64,000 bases of DNA from Paracamarosporium sp. OC-R06-R3 (Eukaryota > Ascomycota > Dothideomycetes > Pleosporales > Didymosphaeriaceae). Below the pieces are notes generated by a model that had not been told where the DNA came from, ran no database searches, and saw nothing but the letters and a program-made list of their open reading frames with translations. The position numbers and the translations under genes were made by a program. The stretch covers positions 1 to 64,000 of the forward strand of contig JACVRA010000125.1 in the NCBI GenBank assembly GCA_019828545.1. Direction: 5' to 3'. Positions 10,104 to 21,304 of the stretch are shown here, piece after piece (position 1 is the stretch's first letter; every line of letters starts with the position of its first letter).

Positions 10104-11098
10104 TTCATTCTTTTGCTTTTTGCTTCCTGTACTTGCTGCGGCCCACTGACAAGCCTCCATTAGACCTATGTACACTTTGTAATACTCTTCGTACTAGCCG
10201 TAACATGCAAAGCTGTTGTCGGTGGCTCACTTTTATTTTAGCAATACTCTTCTACCCTTGTGACCGGACTTGAAAGCTTACGCCTTCTGCTACATTGGCG
10301 ACATTCTATCTTCACCCATCTGTTACTCACGCACGCCTACCACTGACAGCGCTTCTCCTGTGTAGCTGTATTTGAACCACTTTGTCCTCGATGGCCTGCT
10401 TGCATCTTAACGTATACATCTCTACTTGGACACGCCTGTCGACCGCTACATCTCTTGCAGCCATGTTCTATTTTCACACGACTTTACTTTAACACAACTG
10501 TCATCGACAACCTGCTTGCACTCCAGGTGATACCTCATTTTTCTATGTCTATGTCGGAACACGCTTACGGTCAACATATGTTGGCGACGCTCTATTCTCA
10601 CACAAGTTTACTTGAACACGACCACTATCAACAGCTTGGTACACTGTCCTTTCTAGACGCACCTTCAGCGCGTACGCTTGTCCTACTCTCACAAGAAACC
10701 CGATGCTAGTCTATGCCTACACTCAAATAGCCCTCGGCCTACCCTGGCACGACTTCTATGCGCGCGCAGGGGCTGTGCAAGGGGCCAGCCAACGGAGATG
10801 ACGCAGTAAGCTCGCTTCGAAGACCAGGACCCAGCAAGCGCATACTTGTACCTGGCGAGATCTGCAATCTCCGCATGCTGAGCTTAGTGCGCTGGTCTGG
10901 TAGATTCGAAAGTTATACATGGGTGAAGTACGCCTTTGAGATGACGCACGAAGCAGGACGGAGTTGCAAATGTATGAGAGGCAGCAGGGAGATATATGCA
11001 CGACTACCATGGGCAATACTGCAAGCGATCCTACAAGCGTGAGCATGTGGTGCAGACGAATGATTGTATACATTGAGAATGAATTGAGTGGGGTATCT
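10104..11098. other. Intergenic region downstream of the tRNA
   Basis: It includes the degenerate repeats listed separately (about 10295-10650). Both strands carry only short frames without recognisable families. The right end is the 3' flank of MTG2. Confidence 0.45.
10295..10650. repeat. Degenerate repeat patch next to the tRNA
   Basis: Three stretches beginning near 10295, 10458 and 10581 can be aligned by eye. The first and third both start with TTGGCGAC, then TCTAT, TCAC, a 'TTACT' and an 'ACCACT' stretch. The second and third share TCTATT, TCACAC, TTTACTT and AACAC in the same order, offset by 124 bp. Most differences between the copies are C/T or G/A. The copies are too diverged to call by eye with certainty. 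Confidence 0.4.
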
Positions 11099-12823
11099 TT
11101 AATCTTCAAGGAGATCCATCACTAATTGGGGTATAACCTCCACGCCCTCAGCTTTGATGGCACTCACAGGAACCGCCTGGACGTTCTTCTTCCATGCGTT
11201 CTTGCGATTGCTGGGGTGTGGTTCTGTCCCCTTGTTTACCCCTTCCAGATACTTATATAACTGATTATAGTTTTCTTGAGTCTCTGGCAGGTCGGCCTTC
11301 GTCGCAATCACAAACCACGGTTTCGCTGAAATAGGCGTGGTTGGGATGAATTCCAGAGGCTCTAGGGACGTGTCGAAATCCGGTGAATCAATCATATCTG
11401 AAGGGTCACTGGGTGGAGCACTACTGCCCGGTGGCCTATATGTAACCATACGACGCTCCGTCTCTGCGTTGAGCTCTTTGCCTCGTAAAGTCTCATACTC
11501 TGATACTTCACGCCACAGCAGCTTCAGGGCTTGAACAGCGTCACCAGCAGATAGGTCGATGACAAATGCAAGAACTGCAGCTCTTTCCACATGACGCAGG
11601 AAGCCAAGACCCAAACCTTTGTCAAGGTGCGCGTCTTCAATCAAACCAGGTACGTCGGCAATTGTAAAGTTGTCGCGCAGCAGGCCATCTCTTCCCCGTT
11701 TAATGACCTTTGGTCGGCCTTTGTGGTCGTCCAATACTACAGTGCCAACGTTCGGCTGTAGGGTCGTGAACGCCCAATTGCCGATACGGGCTCGACTGTT
11801 GCTCAACGCTCGCAGCAACGTGCTCTTCCCCGCATTGGGGAGGCCTACAAGCCCAAGGTCTGCCAATATCTTTAGTTCTAGCTGCAGCGATAACTTCATG
11901 CCTGGATCGCCTCTTGTCGCCATCATTGGGCGATATTGATTGGCCGTGACGAAGTGGGGATTCCCTAGACCACCCATCGCTCCTGCAGCGAGAAGCATGG
12001 GCGTTTCCATATGCTTGTCCAGATCAAGCCACATGGGAGCCTGCGGTTGTAAAGCTGCCAGATGCGACTTTCGAGGTGGCGGCAGTGGCGGGAAGGCGAG
12101 TCTGTTGAGCTCAGAGGGCACCATCCCAGGGAACACCAGCCATTTGTCTTTTCTGTAGACGCCCTTCTCTATCTCCTCTTCCTCCTCAACACTTGGCTTG
12201 CGGTTGCGTGTGCGGTTGCGTTCGCGTTCACGTTCTCGGTCGAGTTGCTCCTGCTCTTCGATCTCGTCTGCGATCGGATCACTCCGCTGAATCTCGCGCA
12301 CGATTGTGCCCACTGGCACTGTGATGAGTACGTCCGCGCCTCGCTCCCCGCCCTTCACTTTTCCTTGGCCGTTCTTACCCCTTCCAGCTTTCATGAGCCG
12401 CCGCCTGGCCAGCTTGTGGAGCGAAGTCTCGCCGCGTACCGCCTGGATGTACACATTCCCGCCACTGCCGCCATCTCCACCGTTCGCAGGCCCTTCCTCA
12501 ATGTACTTCTCGCGCAGGAATGATACACAGCCATGGCCACCAGCACCGGCTTCTACAGTAAGTATACATCGGTCGGCGAAGGGTGTCAACGCGTAGTTGT
12601 CCGGTGTCGGGTTGAGATGGGACGATTGCGCGTAAGACGATTCGGGTTGAGAGCCTGCACTCTCGGTGGTAGAGGAACTACATCGTGCGAGTGGTACTCG
12701 TCTGCCGACGAGAAATCGGCGAGCGATGGAAAGCGCGCAGGCTTCAGACAAGGAAGGATATAGGAACGGCGTCAATGTGCTGCCGAGGCAGGAACGCCGG
12801 GTCGTGAGTCTGGCCAGCGGCAT
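11099..12823 (-). CDS. MTG2: Mitochondrial Obg-family GTPase
   Basis: I choose ATG 12823, giving 574 residues. The start is followed by an Arg/Ser/Leu-rich, acid-poor N-terminus typical of mitochondrial targeting. The glycine-rich Obg fold starts near residue 80 ('FADRCILTVEAGAGGHGC', 'GGDGGSGGNV'). The G domain follows with G1 'GLPNAGKST' near residue 328, G3 'DVPGLIEDA' and a G4-type 'ATKADLP' near 508. Insertions rich in Glu/Arg and Pro separate parts of the Obg fold, as in other fungal copies. Obg proteins assist assembly of the large ribosomal subunit; the fungal Mtg2 acts in mitochondria. The frame stays open upstream to another ATG at 13267, adding 148 residues of unlikely composition, which I reject. 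It is divergent from the dehydrogenase gene at 13266. Confidence 0.9.
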   Translation of the reverse strand: MPLARLTTRRSCLGSTLTPFLYPSLSEACALSIARRFLVGRRVPLARCSSSTTESAGSQPESSYAQSSHLNPTPDNYALTPFADRCILTVEAGAGGHGCVSFLREKYIEEGPANGGDGGSGGNVYIQAVRGETSLHKLARRRLMKAGRGKNGQGKVKGGERGADVLITVPVGTIVREIQRSDPIADEIEEQEQLDRERERERNRTRNRKPSVEEEEEIEKGVYRKDKWLVFPGMVPSELNRLAFPPLPPPRKSHLAALQPQAPMWLDLDKHMETPMLLAAGAMGGLGNPHFVTANQYRPMMATRGDPGMKLSLQLELKILADLGLVGLPNAGKSTLLRALSNSRARIGNWAFTTLQPNVGTVVLDDHKGRPKVIKRGRDGLLRDNFTIADVPGLIEDAHLDKGLGLGFLRHVERAAVLAFVIDLSAGDAVQALKLLWREVSEYETLRGKELNAETERRMVTYRPPGSSAPPSDPSDMIDSPDFDTSLEPLEFIPTTPISAKPWFVIATKADLPETQENYNQLYKYLEGVNKGTEPHPSNRKNAWKKNVQAVPVSAIKAEGVEVIPQLVMDLLED

Positions 12824-13265
12824 GCAGCAGGATGTTCCAGAGGATGCTCGATGGCTCTGAAACGCGCCTGGGTTTGCTGGGTGCGAAGGTGGCGTTGCAC
12901 AATGTCCGAAGACTTTACTGATACTGGCTCCGGCACGCCAAGACCAGCGCGTCGGACTTCGTGCGGCAGGAGCTATGGGCAGCGCGTTCCTGACTACAAG
13001 TCCGCCCACCATCACCGCCCTCAGCCAGACCCAGCGACTGCTGCTCTCCGTCTTACGCTGTCTGCTGGTACCTGCGTCACCCACATTCTGCTTCCATCGT
13101 CCAATCTCCGGGTGCCTCACTACCGCGTCCTTGCAAACAGAAGCATCAGGCGTCCTTGGCTCCACATTCACCGCAAGGCGTTTCTTGATAGGCCACACGT
13201 GCGATACCCGAGCGTCTAGCGATCCGTTATTGCTATTCGACAGTCTGCTGCCCAGCGGTGTCACC
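12824..13265. promoter_or_regulatory. Shared upstream region of MTG2 and the short-chain dehydrogenase
   Basis: This 442-bp spacer separates two divergent start codons and probably holds both promoters. The MTG2 frame stays open through all of it on the minus strand, which reflects high GC content (few stops) more than coding. No obvious TATA box was seen. Confidence 0.45.
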
Positions 13266-14356
13266 ATGCAAGCGATCCGGGGTCTTTTGCGTGCTGGAGC
13301 CTACATCGCACTTTTGTTTGTCCCTTTCTCTTCTCGTGTTCCGACATGGCTACCCCTTTCGGAAGAACAGTACACACTTCTCTCTTGCATTTGGAAGTGG
13401 AGCTTGGCAGTATGCCTCGTCCGTGAGATTAACAGCATGCTCAATGAATGGGCTGAGAACCGCTGGATGTTCACTGACGATAAGAGTTCGTGGCAATGGG
13501 ACAAGGAACTCGCCGTGGTCACCGGAGGCTCCCATGGCATTGGTGCTGCTGTAGTGAAAGAACTGATGTCTTATGGCGTAAAGGTCGCCGTTCTTGATAT
13601 TCAGCCGTTGTCCGAGGCTTTCCAGAACGGTGCGCCATGCTTCCAACTTGGTCGACGCCTAGCCTGGCATAGTCGCCGCTAACCTTGCCCGTAGATGAAC
13701 AGACTCTGGTCACTTTCTACCAATGCGATCTCACTTCGCGGGACGCTGTCCGCAGGGCCGCTGATGCATTGCGCTCGGACCATGGTTCTCCCTCCATTTT
13801 GATTAACAACGCTGGGATAGGTAACTCAAGCAGCATTCTCGATCTCTCGCCAAAACTTTTGCAGACCCTAGTTCAGCTCAATCTGATCAGTCACTGGTAT
13901 ACGGTGCAGGAGTTTCTTCCCGACATGATCGCGAAAAAGAAAGGACACATATTGGCTACTTCTAGCATGGCTGCCTTTCTCGGGATGGCAAACTCCGGGG
14001 ACTACACCGCGACTAAAGCTGGCTTGACAGCCTTTTACGAAACTTTGACACAAGAATTGAAGCATAGATACAACTGTCCACAAATCAAAACCTCAATAGT
14101 GTATCCTATGTGGACTCAAACCAGGCTGATTGCCTCGCTAGGCGATAAGTTTGGCAACACACTGCAGAAACCACAGGATATTGCAAAGACTATGGTCGAC
14201 CAGATCATTGCAGCTAAAAGTGGTCAATTAGTTCTGGGACCAAGGCTTACACCATTCGTGCGTGCAATGCCTATGTGGCTGCAGGAACTCATCCGGGACA
14301 GTCAAGCTCATGTTGTCACCGGGAACGCGACGAGCGCCGTGGGTTTAGAGTCTTGA
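13266..14356 (+). CDS. Membrane-anchored short-chain dehydrogenase/reductase (RDH10/DHRS-like)
   Basis: Two exons are proposed, 13266-13629 and 13695-14356, with a 65-nt intron. The product has 341 residues. The join gives 'EAFQNDEQTLVTFYQCDLTS', continuous in the Rossmann fold. An N-terminal hydrophobic segment (residues 10-25) is followed by a second weaker one, as in ER or lipid-droplet SDRs. The cofactor motif TGGSHGIG is at about residues 85-92. 'LINNAGIG', the catalytic Ser in 'ATSSMAAF' and the YxxxK motif 'YTATK' (Tyr about 225, Lys about 229) are all present, so it should be active. Classical SDRs of this type oxidise or reduce lipid alcohols and ketones with NAD(P); the exact substrate cannot be read from sequence. 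Confidence 0.88.
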
Positions 14357-15121
14357 TGAAGACAGGGCAGCCGGAAGGCGAGCCTTGAAACAATAATGTG
14401 GAGGACATGGGCCCATGCCACGAGAACAAGGGTTGTGCTCGAGGTCTGGTGCATAGTGATCACTCAAAGACAGCACATTCTCTGTTTGGCCAGATTTCCA
14501 GCACTTGAGTTATCCGGCGGGAGCTATTGTCCATTTGCAGCTGGTGGAAATAAGTGAAGATGACCTAAGACACGACGGAATCTAGATTTTCCCAGGATAT
14601 CGACCTCAAGAAGGACACCGTCTCAGGTAATGGCTTCATATTCGTCTTGATCAGCTGCAAGGCCCGCAGGTGTTCCTCTTTTGATCAAGCGCGTTTGGCG
14701 ATGAGGAAAGAATCCGTTTGGTTGCTATAGTGTCGAGCCGACAACTAAGCTTCTGACCTACTGGTGGACTGCCAATTTGGGTCCGTCGCGTGCCCGCCCT
14801 GGAGTTGCGAGCGAAATCATGGGCTTGCGGTATGCCATCTATTGTTAGCTGACGTGTTAGTCCTGTCGGACTGGGGCGCTGGTAGGTGCGCGCTAAGCCT
14901 CAACCCCGACGGCACCCTGGTCGGATCTCAGCAGGGATGCAGGCACCAATGCGTGGCCCCCGATGTAATGGATTGCAGCATGCAGCCCAGTGATATACCG
15001 TCGGCCTTCGCCTCGTCGCGCCTGCCTTAAGGACATAGTACCTTTCCTTTCGTTTCACAATTTCTGTCGCTCTCTTTCTCGTTTCGTTGTTCATTCAGTC
15101 ACTCTTTTCTTCGACAATGCC
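14357..15121. other. Intergenic region upstream of the large surface protein gene
   Basis: It should contain the promoter of the gene at 15122. A pyrimidine-rich stretch (about 15040-15110) lies just ahead of the start codon, as is common before fungal start sites. I see no further gene. Confidence 0.5.
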
Positions 15122-18100
15122 ATGTGGCTCAAGGGTGTTTTGGTCCTTTCCTATACGGCGTTGCTCGTAACTCCAACTAATGCTACCTTTCAGCACAGAG
15201 GTTTGTGCCCTTTCATTACTTCCACTACAAATTGACTGACGACCACAACAGATGAAGTCTTGGGGAAGAGAGACAGCCTTACTGCTCGACGATACAACCG
15301 TTTGAGCAGACGACAACAACCATGGTCAAACCAAACAACCGTACCAGAGGTGCCAGGTGTGCCAGAATCTCAAGAGCCGGAACCAGCGGTGCCTGAGACA
15401 CCAACTCCTGTTGTCGTTGTACCAACATCGGACGATCTTCAATCTACTACAGCATCACAGGGTGAGGTACCATCCACGTCCGAAGTGCCAACGACGACAG
15501 AGGCCTCTCCTATCGAGACTACACAGCAGACCACAAGTGTTCCAACCACTACTACCGAAATTGAAATTTCTACTTCGGAACCTAGCTTCAGCACAACTTC
15601 ATCGGAAGTACCGTCGAGCGCAGAGCCGTCTACTATCGATGCTACGACATCGTCGGAAGTTAGCTCGAGCATAGAGCTAACGACGACGGCGGTTCCAACT
15701 TCAGAGCCTGTATCAAGCCCAATCAACCTAACTAGTGAGCCAGAAACATCAGAAGCCACTTCAGCACCCGTACCGTCAACTACTCAAGTTGAGGTATCAG
15801 AGACCAGCTCAACTGTTGTACCGGAGACCACTGAAGAGGTCACATCAGAGGTCAGCTCGAGTGCTATCTCGTCCAGCACAGAGGCTCTGGAATCAGACGC
15901 GAGCTCAGAAGTTTCGCTGCCCACCAGTGATGGACCAGTTGTTTCTGAACCTACCGAGACGCCAACTCCATCGAAATCCCGAACCCGACACAGCGAATCT
16001 GCAGCTACGCCTGAGCCCAGCGCAACGGATGTGCCCACTTCCTCCACTGCTCAGCCGGAGTCTTCGACCGACGTTGCTTCTACCTCAAACGACGACCAAA
16101 GCTCTACTGCTACCGATATCACTTCATCAGCTAGAGAGACTGCCACTCCGTCTTCCCTTCCTGAAGAGACAACCGAATCACAAGTTGAACGACCAACAAG
16201 GTCGAAAACTCATTCGGAAGCCACTGAGACCACTGAGGTTGAAGTACCAACGACTACTAGCTTAGAAGTCACTACTACCTCGGACGCTAAGGCCAGCACC
16301 GATGTGCCGGAGACGACTGCGGCACCTTCTTTGGCTGACCTGCTGCCTATCTCCTCTGTGATTTCTGATCTCGAAGGCGAGCCGTCAGCTATTGAGAGCA
16401 TAGTATCGTCTGTCAAGTCTGACATAGAGAATGTTCCATCTGCCATCAGCAGCGCTATCTCTTCAGTGAAGTCGGACGTCGAAGCCATCCCTTCTGAAGT
16501 TAGCAGTGTTGTCTCAAGCATTGTATCTTCAGTCCGATCTGACGTGGATGCGCTACCCACCGACGTTAGCAGCATAATTTCCTCCGCCATTTCAGATGTG
16601 GATGCAATTCCCACTGGGGTCAGCAGCGCAATTTCCTCCATCATTTCTGAGGTCTTGACTTCGGTCAAGCCAGTTGAACCTACTGTTCCTGCATCGGAGA
16701 CCGCTTCAGATATCCCTACACCTTCAGCAGACTTACCCATTCCAACCGCTACAAAGGATGGTATCTCGCTTCCCGGTGCATCGGGCACGGGAGCTGCTCC
16801 CGTGTCTTCCGCAGCACCCACAGATGCTCCCAAGCCTCCAACTGATGGTTCTGACCCTAGCTCTGGTGAGGTCAACAGCTCTGGTTCTACACCTACTGCT
16901 TCAGCACCTGCAACGACGGCAGAACCCACATCTTTGGAGGGGTCTGATGTGACAACATCATCAGCCATTACATCGGAATCGAGCGTTTTGCCCTCATTTT
17001 CGTTGTTCGAGCCGACCCCAGCCTCATCTGCTCTATCGGACTTGGCATCCAGTGAGGTATCCACAAGCGAGACTCAAGTAAGCCCGACTCCGACGGACGC
17101 GCCCACGGCATCCGTTAGCGGGACTTCCGCAATTGAAACATCGGTGTCAGGCAGTGAGACATCCGGAACAGACTTGTCAACCGCACCATCCGACACAGCT
17201 GTCCCTAGCCTTACACCAACTGGCGAAACACCTGCCACTGCAACGGATGCACCTATCTCTTCACTCGTCCCAACGAGCGAGACATCTGCGACTGCTTCTA
17301 ATGAATCATCAGATGTGGAGAACACTACTCTTGTACCAACCTCCGATCTGGGTGTGTCTATGACCTCTGGAGTAGCTGTCCCTACCGGAGTCACAACTTC
17401 TGCCTCCATCGCTCACCCAACTGATCCAGCGATATCTTCAGGTACTGTGACCAGTGCTATCAAAGCAGACACATTGGAGTCGCAAGTGCCCATCGATGCA
17501 CCTGTCCCTACCTCTGAAAGCGTTTCCAATCCAGAGACCAGTGCAAGCAATGGCGAGCAATCTTCAAACCCCAGCCCTACTGAACCCTCGGCTACTGCCA
17601 CTGACGCCTCATCCCAAGCGGTAGCGGACGCTACTACACAGGCTAGCAGCGATCCAGCTTCCGAGACTGCGGCGCCATCTGATGGTCCTACTGATGAAGC
17701 CCCTACCGATGAGGTTCCTACTGAGACATCTGCACAGCTTGGACCCCCTCCGACTGTCCCGACAGGTTTCAACTCGGATCCAGCTGCGTCGCCTTCAGCT
17801 TCGTCTACCGAGGCTCCGCTGGGAAACGCGAGTGGTGAGGAAAAGCCGCCACCACTGTCTAAGTCGCAGACCGCTGGTATTGCTGTTGGAGGCACTACAT
17901 GTTTACTCATCGCCCTCGTCGCTGCCCTCTTCCTTGCTCGTCGTTACCACTCTAACATGAGCGATAAGCGCCACAGCACTGGAGACATCTCCCCCGACAT
18001 GGCTTACATGTACGGTTCCCCAGCCGGAGGCAATAGCAATCATGATGCTGAAGCCGGAGGTGCTGTTCCCACCATGTCCGGCGGTGCTGGTGGTCCACTG

Positions 18101-19279
18101 AGTCGGTCGCTCTCGAGTGCATCCGCACGTGGCCCTGCTGTTCAAGATGCTGCGGCTGGTGGACTTGCTCGATCTGTGTCAAAGGCTTCCTCTTATCGCC
18201 ACTCTATCGGCCCCGTGTACGGTGTTCGTGAACAGACGTCATCACCTGCTCCTCTTCCTCGTGAGTCTCGCTACAGCACTGGATCTTATCTGTCAACCAC
18301 ACCATGGGACCCTTCATTGGCGCTAAACGCTGCTGCCGCTGCCTCAAGCGTCAGTCTCAATCAATACAAGGATGAGGCAGCTCAAAATCCTTTCCGTGAC
18401 CCTGAGGAACCTAAGCCTGTAGCCAACCCGCCTCCCATGGGTGGAACCGTCAAGGGTCCACTCACAATCAACCCGTATGCCTTCAACGCCTTCAACAACA
18501 GTCCCGCCGCACGAGAATTCCCTCCGATGTCTCCCTACGACCCTCCAGCCGCAGCTCGTAACTCAAGCCCTGTCAGAGCCCGCGCCTCCGAGAGACATAG
18601 CGACCCATTCGCTGATCCTTTCGAACATGATGTCATGCTGGGCGTGGACATGCGCACTGCAACGGAGAGCTCGATCACAGTCTTAGCTCCGCCACCTACG
18701 CCTCGCTCTCCCATACCAGCACGTGGTCCATCGCCAAACCCTTACGAGTTTCGCCCGCCGCCTCCGCCATTCGCGTCACACTTCCCCGGTCGTGATTCAG
18801 ACAGCGCCTCTTTAATTCCGGAGCCCCTCATGCCATCTGGCCGTAACACTCCTGAGGGGCGTCGCTCACCCATGCCGCGTGAGTCTCCCGAAAGTCAGCG
18901 GACACTGGTCGAGCCGCCTCCCGCTCACGTCGGTCCCCAAGCACAAGACAACGTCGACTGGGACAATAACAGGATGGATCATCCAAACGACATCCCCGCG
19001 CCGCTGTTTCCCAAGAAACCACTACCCCTGCGCCGCCAACCCACGCTAGCAGGTCCTGGCCAGACACTCCTCGCCTCTACTGGTCTTCCTTTGACCATCA
19101 AGCGGAAACCCACGGGCAACGACAGCATTAGTGGCGTGCTTGACGTTCCTAGGAATCAGCACCTCAGCCCTAGTCCTACTCCCACGCAAGCGGACTTCAG
19201 CGATGACCCTACCGTGCAGAGGAAGAGGAGCGGAGAAATGATGTTTGCGGACCCCGCGTTGGTTGGGCGCCAATTCTAA
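15122..19279 (+). CDS. Large Ser/Thr-rich single-pass surface protein (mucin-like)
   Basis: Two exons are proposed, 15122-15200 and 15252-19279, with a 51-nt intron. The product has 1368 residues. Exon 1 encodes a signal peptide ('MWLKGVLVLSYTALLVTPTNA'). A dibasic 'GKRD' site follows shortly after and could be cut by a Kex2-type protease. About 850 residues rich in Ser, Thr, Pro, Glu and Val come next, a likely heavily O-mannosylated stalk. A block of five 18-residue repeats lies inside it (DNA 16367-16671). A single transmembrane helix 'AGIAVGGTTCLLIALVAALF' is near residue 900. A cytosolic tail of about 440 residues, rich in Pro and Ser with several 'SP' sites, ends the protein. The layout resembles fungal cell-wall sensors or adhesins, but no WSC, CFEM or lectin domain was seen. 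It may be a wall-stress sensor; this is inference. Confidence 0.85.
16367..16671 (+). repeat. Five tandem 18-residue protein repeats inside the surface protein
   Basis: The repeats follow the pattern D-[VIL]-[ED]-x-x-P-[ST]-x-[VI]-[SE]-S-[AIV]-[IV]-S-S-x-x-S, for example 'DIENVPSAISSAISSVKS'. One unit is lengthened by four residues. Hydrophobic Ile/Val spacing fits an amphipathic helix, in contrast with the flanking disordered Ser/Thr-rich stalk. DNA copies differ at many third positions, so the repeats are old or under protein-level selection. Confidence 0.75.
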
Positions 19280-20273
19280 ACTTGACTCACAGACTGCATT
19301 TACGATGGCTTAATGGTTTATTCTTGTAGATATGATGGATGGGCTAGACGAATGGGAATTGGGATAGACTTCGCTTCGACACTGCTCTCGACCGTCATGG
19401 GTTGAGCCGGCTTTAATTACCTTGCTTGGATGGATGGCATCGGTTTCTTTCTTTCTGTTCTCTGCCACGCAGACGCTGGCCCCTTTTACACTTATATTCA
19501 CCAACATCCTTTGCACCTTCGCTTCTACACTCTCCTTCTGCATCTCGCACTGGCTCTTCTTATACCCTTTTGCAGTCTTGCCTCGATGTTCGAGGTAAGA
19601 CCTGTTTGTACCATTATCAGATAGGTTGTACCAGTAGTAGGTTAATTAAAAAAAAATCAGAAAAGCGTTTACAATATTGCATCTGATGGTTACGCCTTGC
19701 ACGCATGCGTGTTGTCTGAGAGTGATGTATTGATGCGGCGTAGCGACAGGCAATAAGGGGACAGGTATAATCTTAGGGTTTGCTGAGGCGATGCGCGGCG
19801 TGTGCGGCACAGGTGTGTAAAGGCACAGTCTGGAGATGACGCCTGCTAATCAATCGACTATCTTTGCAACAAGGCACAGCTTGAAGATGCAATCATTCAT
19901 ATTAAAAGAGCATATCTTGGCAGGTATCGGACTTGGGAATTTCTCGGGCCTATCTCAATAATAGATGATTGTTGAATCATATGCTACTCCTACATAACTT
20001 TGTTCACCAAAGGAAACCGGAGTACCATCTCGGTTTCCACTCATTGTATCGTCTCAATACCAACGTCATCCATAGGCGGCCGTTGGGTGGGAGTCCATAG
20101 AATGTGATAAATCTAGTAGACCATAGTAGACATTCGTGAAATTTCAGCCGTGAAACTAATTGCCTAGGCTAGATACATGTTCGCAAATTGGAAGGCTATC
20201 GGTGGTGTCAGCAACAAGTCTTATCTCAAGTATCGAGCCAACCTACTTGTAAGAGTCGCATGTATAAGTATCT
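19280..20273. other. Intergenic region, no gene seen
   Basis: It is the 3' flank of two convergent genes. An A-run lies at about 19647-19656. Short frames have no family resemblance. Confidence 0.5.
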
Positions 20274-20708
20274 TCAGTGCGTCAGACCGTCAGCTGGTGA
20301 AGCCAAACCTACCACACCATCTCGTTTACAGAAGACACGAGTCGCAGCAAAATTCAGGTTGCCCTGGCTCGGACCGCCTATTCCTTGCAAGGCTGTTGGT
20401 GGATCGGACTCGAAAGTGCAGAGGCAGGTGCCGGATATGATGTAGCTCTTGATGTACTTGTAACGCACGGTAGTGGGTGGGTCACCTGGAAGTGAGAAGC
20501 TGAGGCCTCGCAGGCCCCAATTGCCAAAGCCGAAGCCGCAGTAGTAAGTATCGGGAGAAGCCTTGTCGGGAGATACCGCCTCTGTAGTGGCGGTAGAGGC
20601 CTTGGATGAGTGCTCGACAGGAGCGACCTCAGCATCGGGGATAGCGTGGGCAATGACTGGGACTGCGAGGGTAGCAATAGTGCCAACGAGAGCAGCGAGG
20701 AAATGCAT
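20274..20708 (-). CDS. Small secreted cysteine-containing protein (effector candidate)
   Basis: ATG 20708 gives 144 residues; the frame continues upstream but the signal peptide decides this start. Residues 1-22 form a signal peptide ('MHFLAALVGTIATLAVPVIAHA'). An acidic, Ser/Thr-rich pro-like segment follows to about residue 52. The mature part has four cysteines ('YYCGF', 'GTCLC', 'VFCKR'), enough for two disulfides, and many Gly, Phe and Tyr. I do not recognise the family. Small size, secretion and paired cysteines fit fungal effector candidates or small secreted proteins in general. It lies alone between long spacers. A TATA-like motif sits about 100 bp upstream. Confidence 0.7.
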   Translation of the reverse strand: MHFLAALVGTIATLAVPVIAHAIPDAEVAPVEHSSKASTATTEAVSPDKASPDTYYCGFGFGNWGLRGLSFSLPGDPPTTVRYKYIKSYIISGTCLCTFESDPPTALQGIGGPSQGNLNFAATRVFCKRDGVVGLASPADGLTH

Positions 20709-20810
20709 GTTGGGTGAGCGGTGTCCAGATAGCTGAGTAAGGTTAAGATAGAATAGTTGTAAGTAGAGTAGGAAAGCTCGTGGAAGAGATCCGTCGCGCC
20801 AAGGAGGGAA

Positions 20811-20817
20811 TATATAG
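20811..20817 (-). promoter_or_regulatory. TATA-like element of the small secreted protein gene
   Basis: The minus strand reads CTATATA here, 103 bp upstream of the start codon at 20708. Position and sequence fit a TATA box, which is more usual in strongly regulated fungal genes. Confidence 0.4.
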
Positions 20818-21304
20818 AGCAAGCGGATACTGCAATACGCATGGAGACAGACAGCACCAAGTAAGCGTGGAGGGAGCATCGCAAGTGAAGGCCGCGAGTG
20901 CCTAAGAGGATTGCGGGAGGTGATTGAGAGAGCGACATCTAGGTGTGGTTAGAGCTTGGGTAAATGATATACCTATGTAAGGAGACCTATGCCAGAACCC
21001 GGCCGAAGCATGAATGCCTGCGACCAATTTCATTACTTTCTATACAATCATAAGCTGGGCTCATCCCGTATTCCGGACCGGTTCCTCATAAGGTGGCTAG
21101 TATGTCCACAACTTGGTTCCGCATGTTTCTATCGTCTATCATTACTCTCATCTTGATGACCCGTTTTAAGCACTAGCGGTTCTTGATTAAGTTACGCACT
21201 CGCTTGGATCGGTCCACACCCGCAGGAGCATAGATAGCTCGCAGACAGACCAAGATCACCAGCTCCCGAAGGTGTCCTTTGACAATCCATTACATGTCTT
21301 TTAC
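20818..21304. other. Intergenic region, no gene seen
   Basis: It is the distal upstream region of the small secreted protein gene and the 3' flank of the phosphatase gene. No further feature is recognisable. Confidence 0.5.

Noticed and set aside
15439..17910. Several long minus-strand frames (106, 87, 284, 111 and 165 codons) opposite the Ser/Thr-rich gene
   Set aside because: Ser/Thr/Glu/Pro codons such as TCN and ACN read as Gly/Val/Ala/Ser-type codons in antisense and rarely form stops. The frames mirror the repeats and have no domain or start context of their own.
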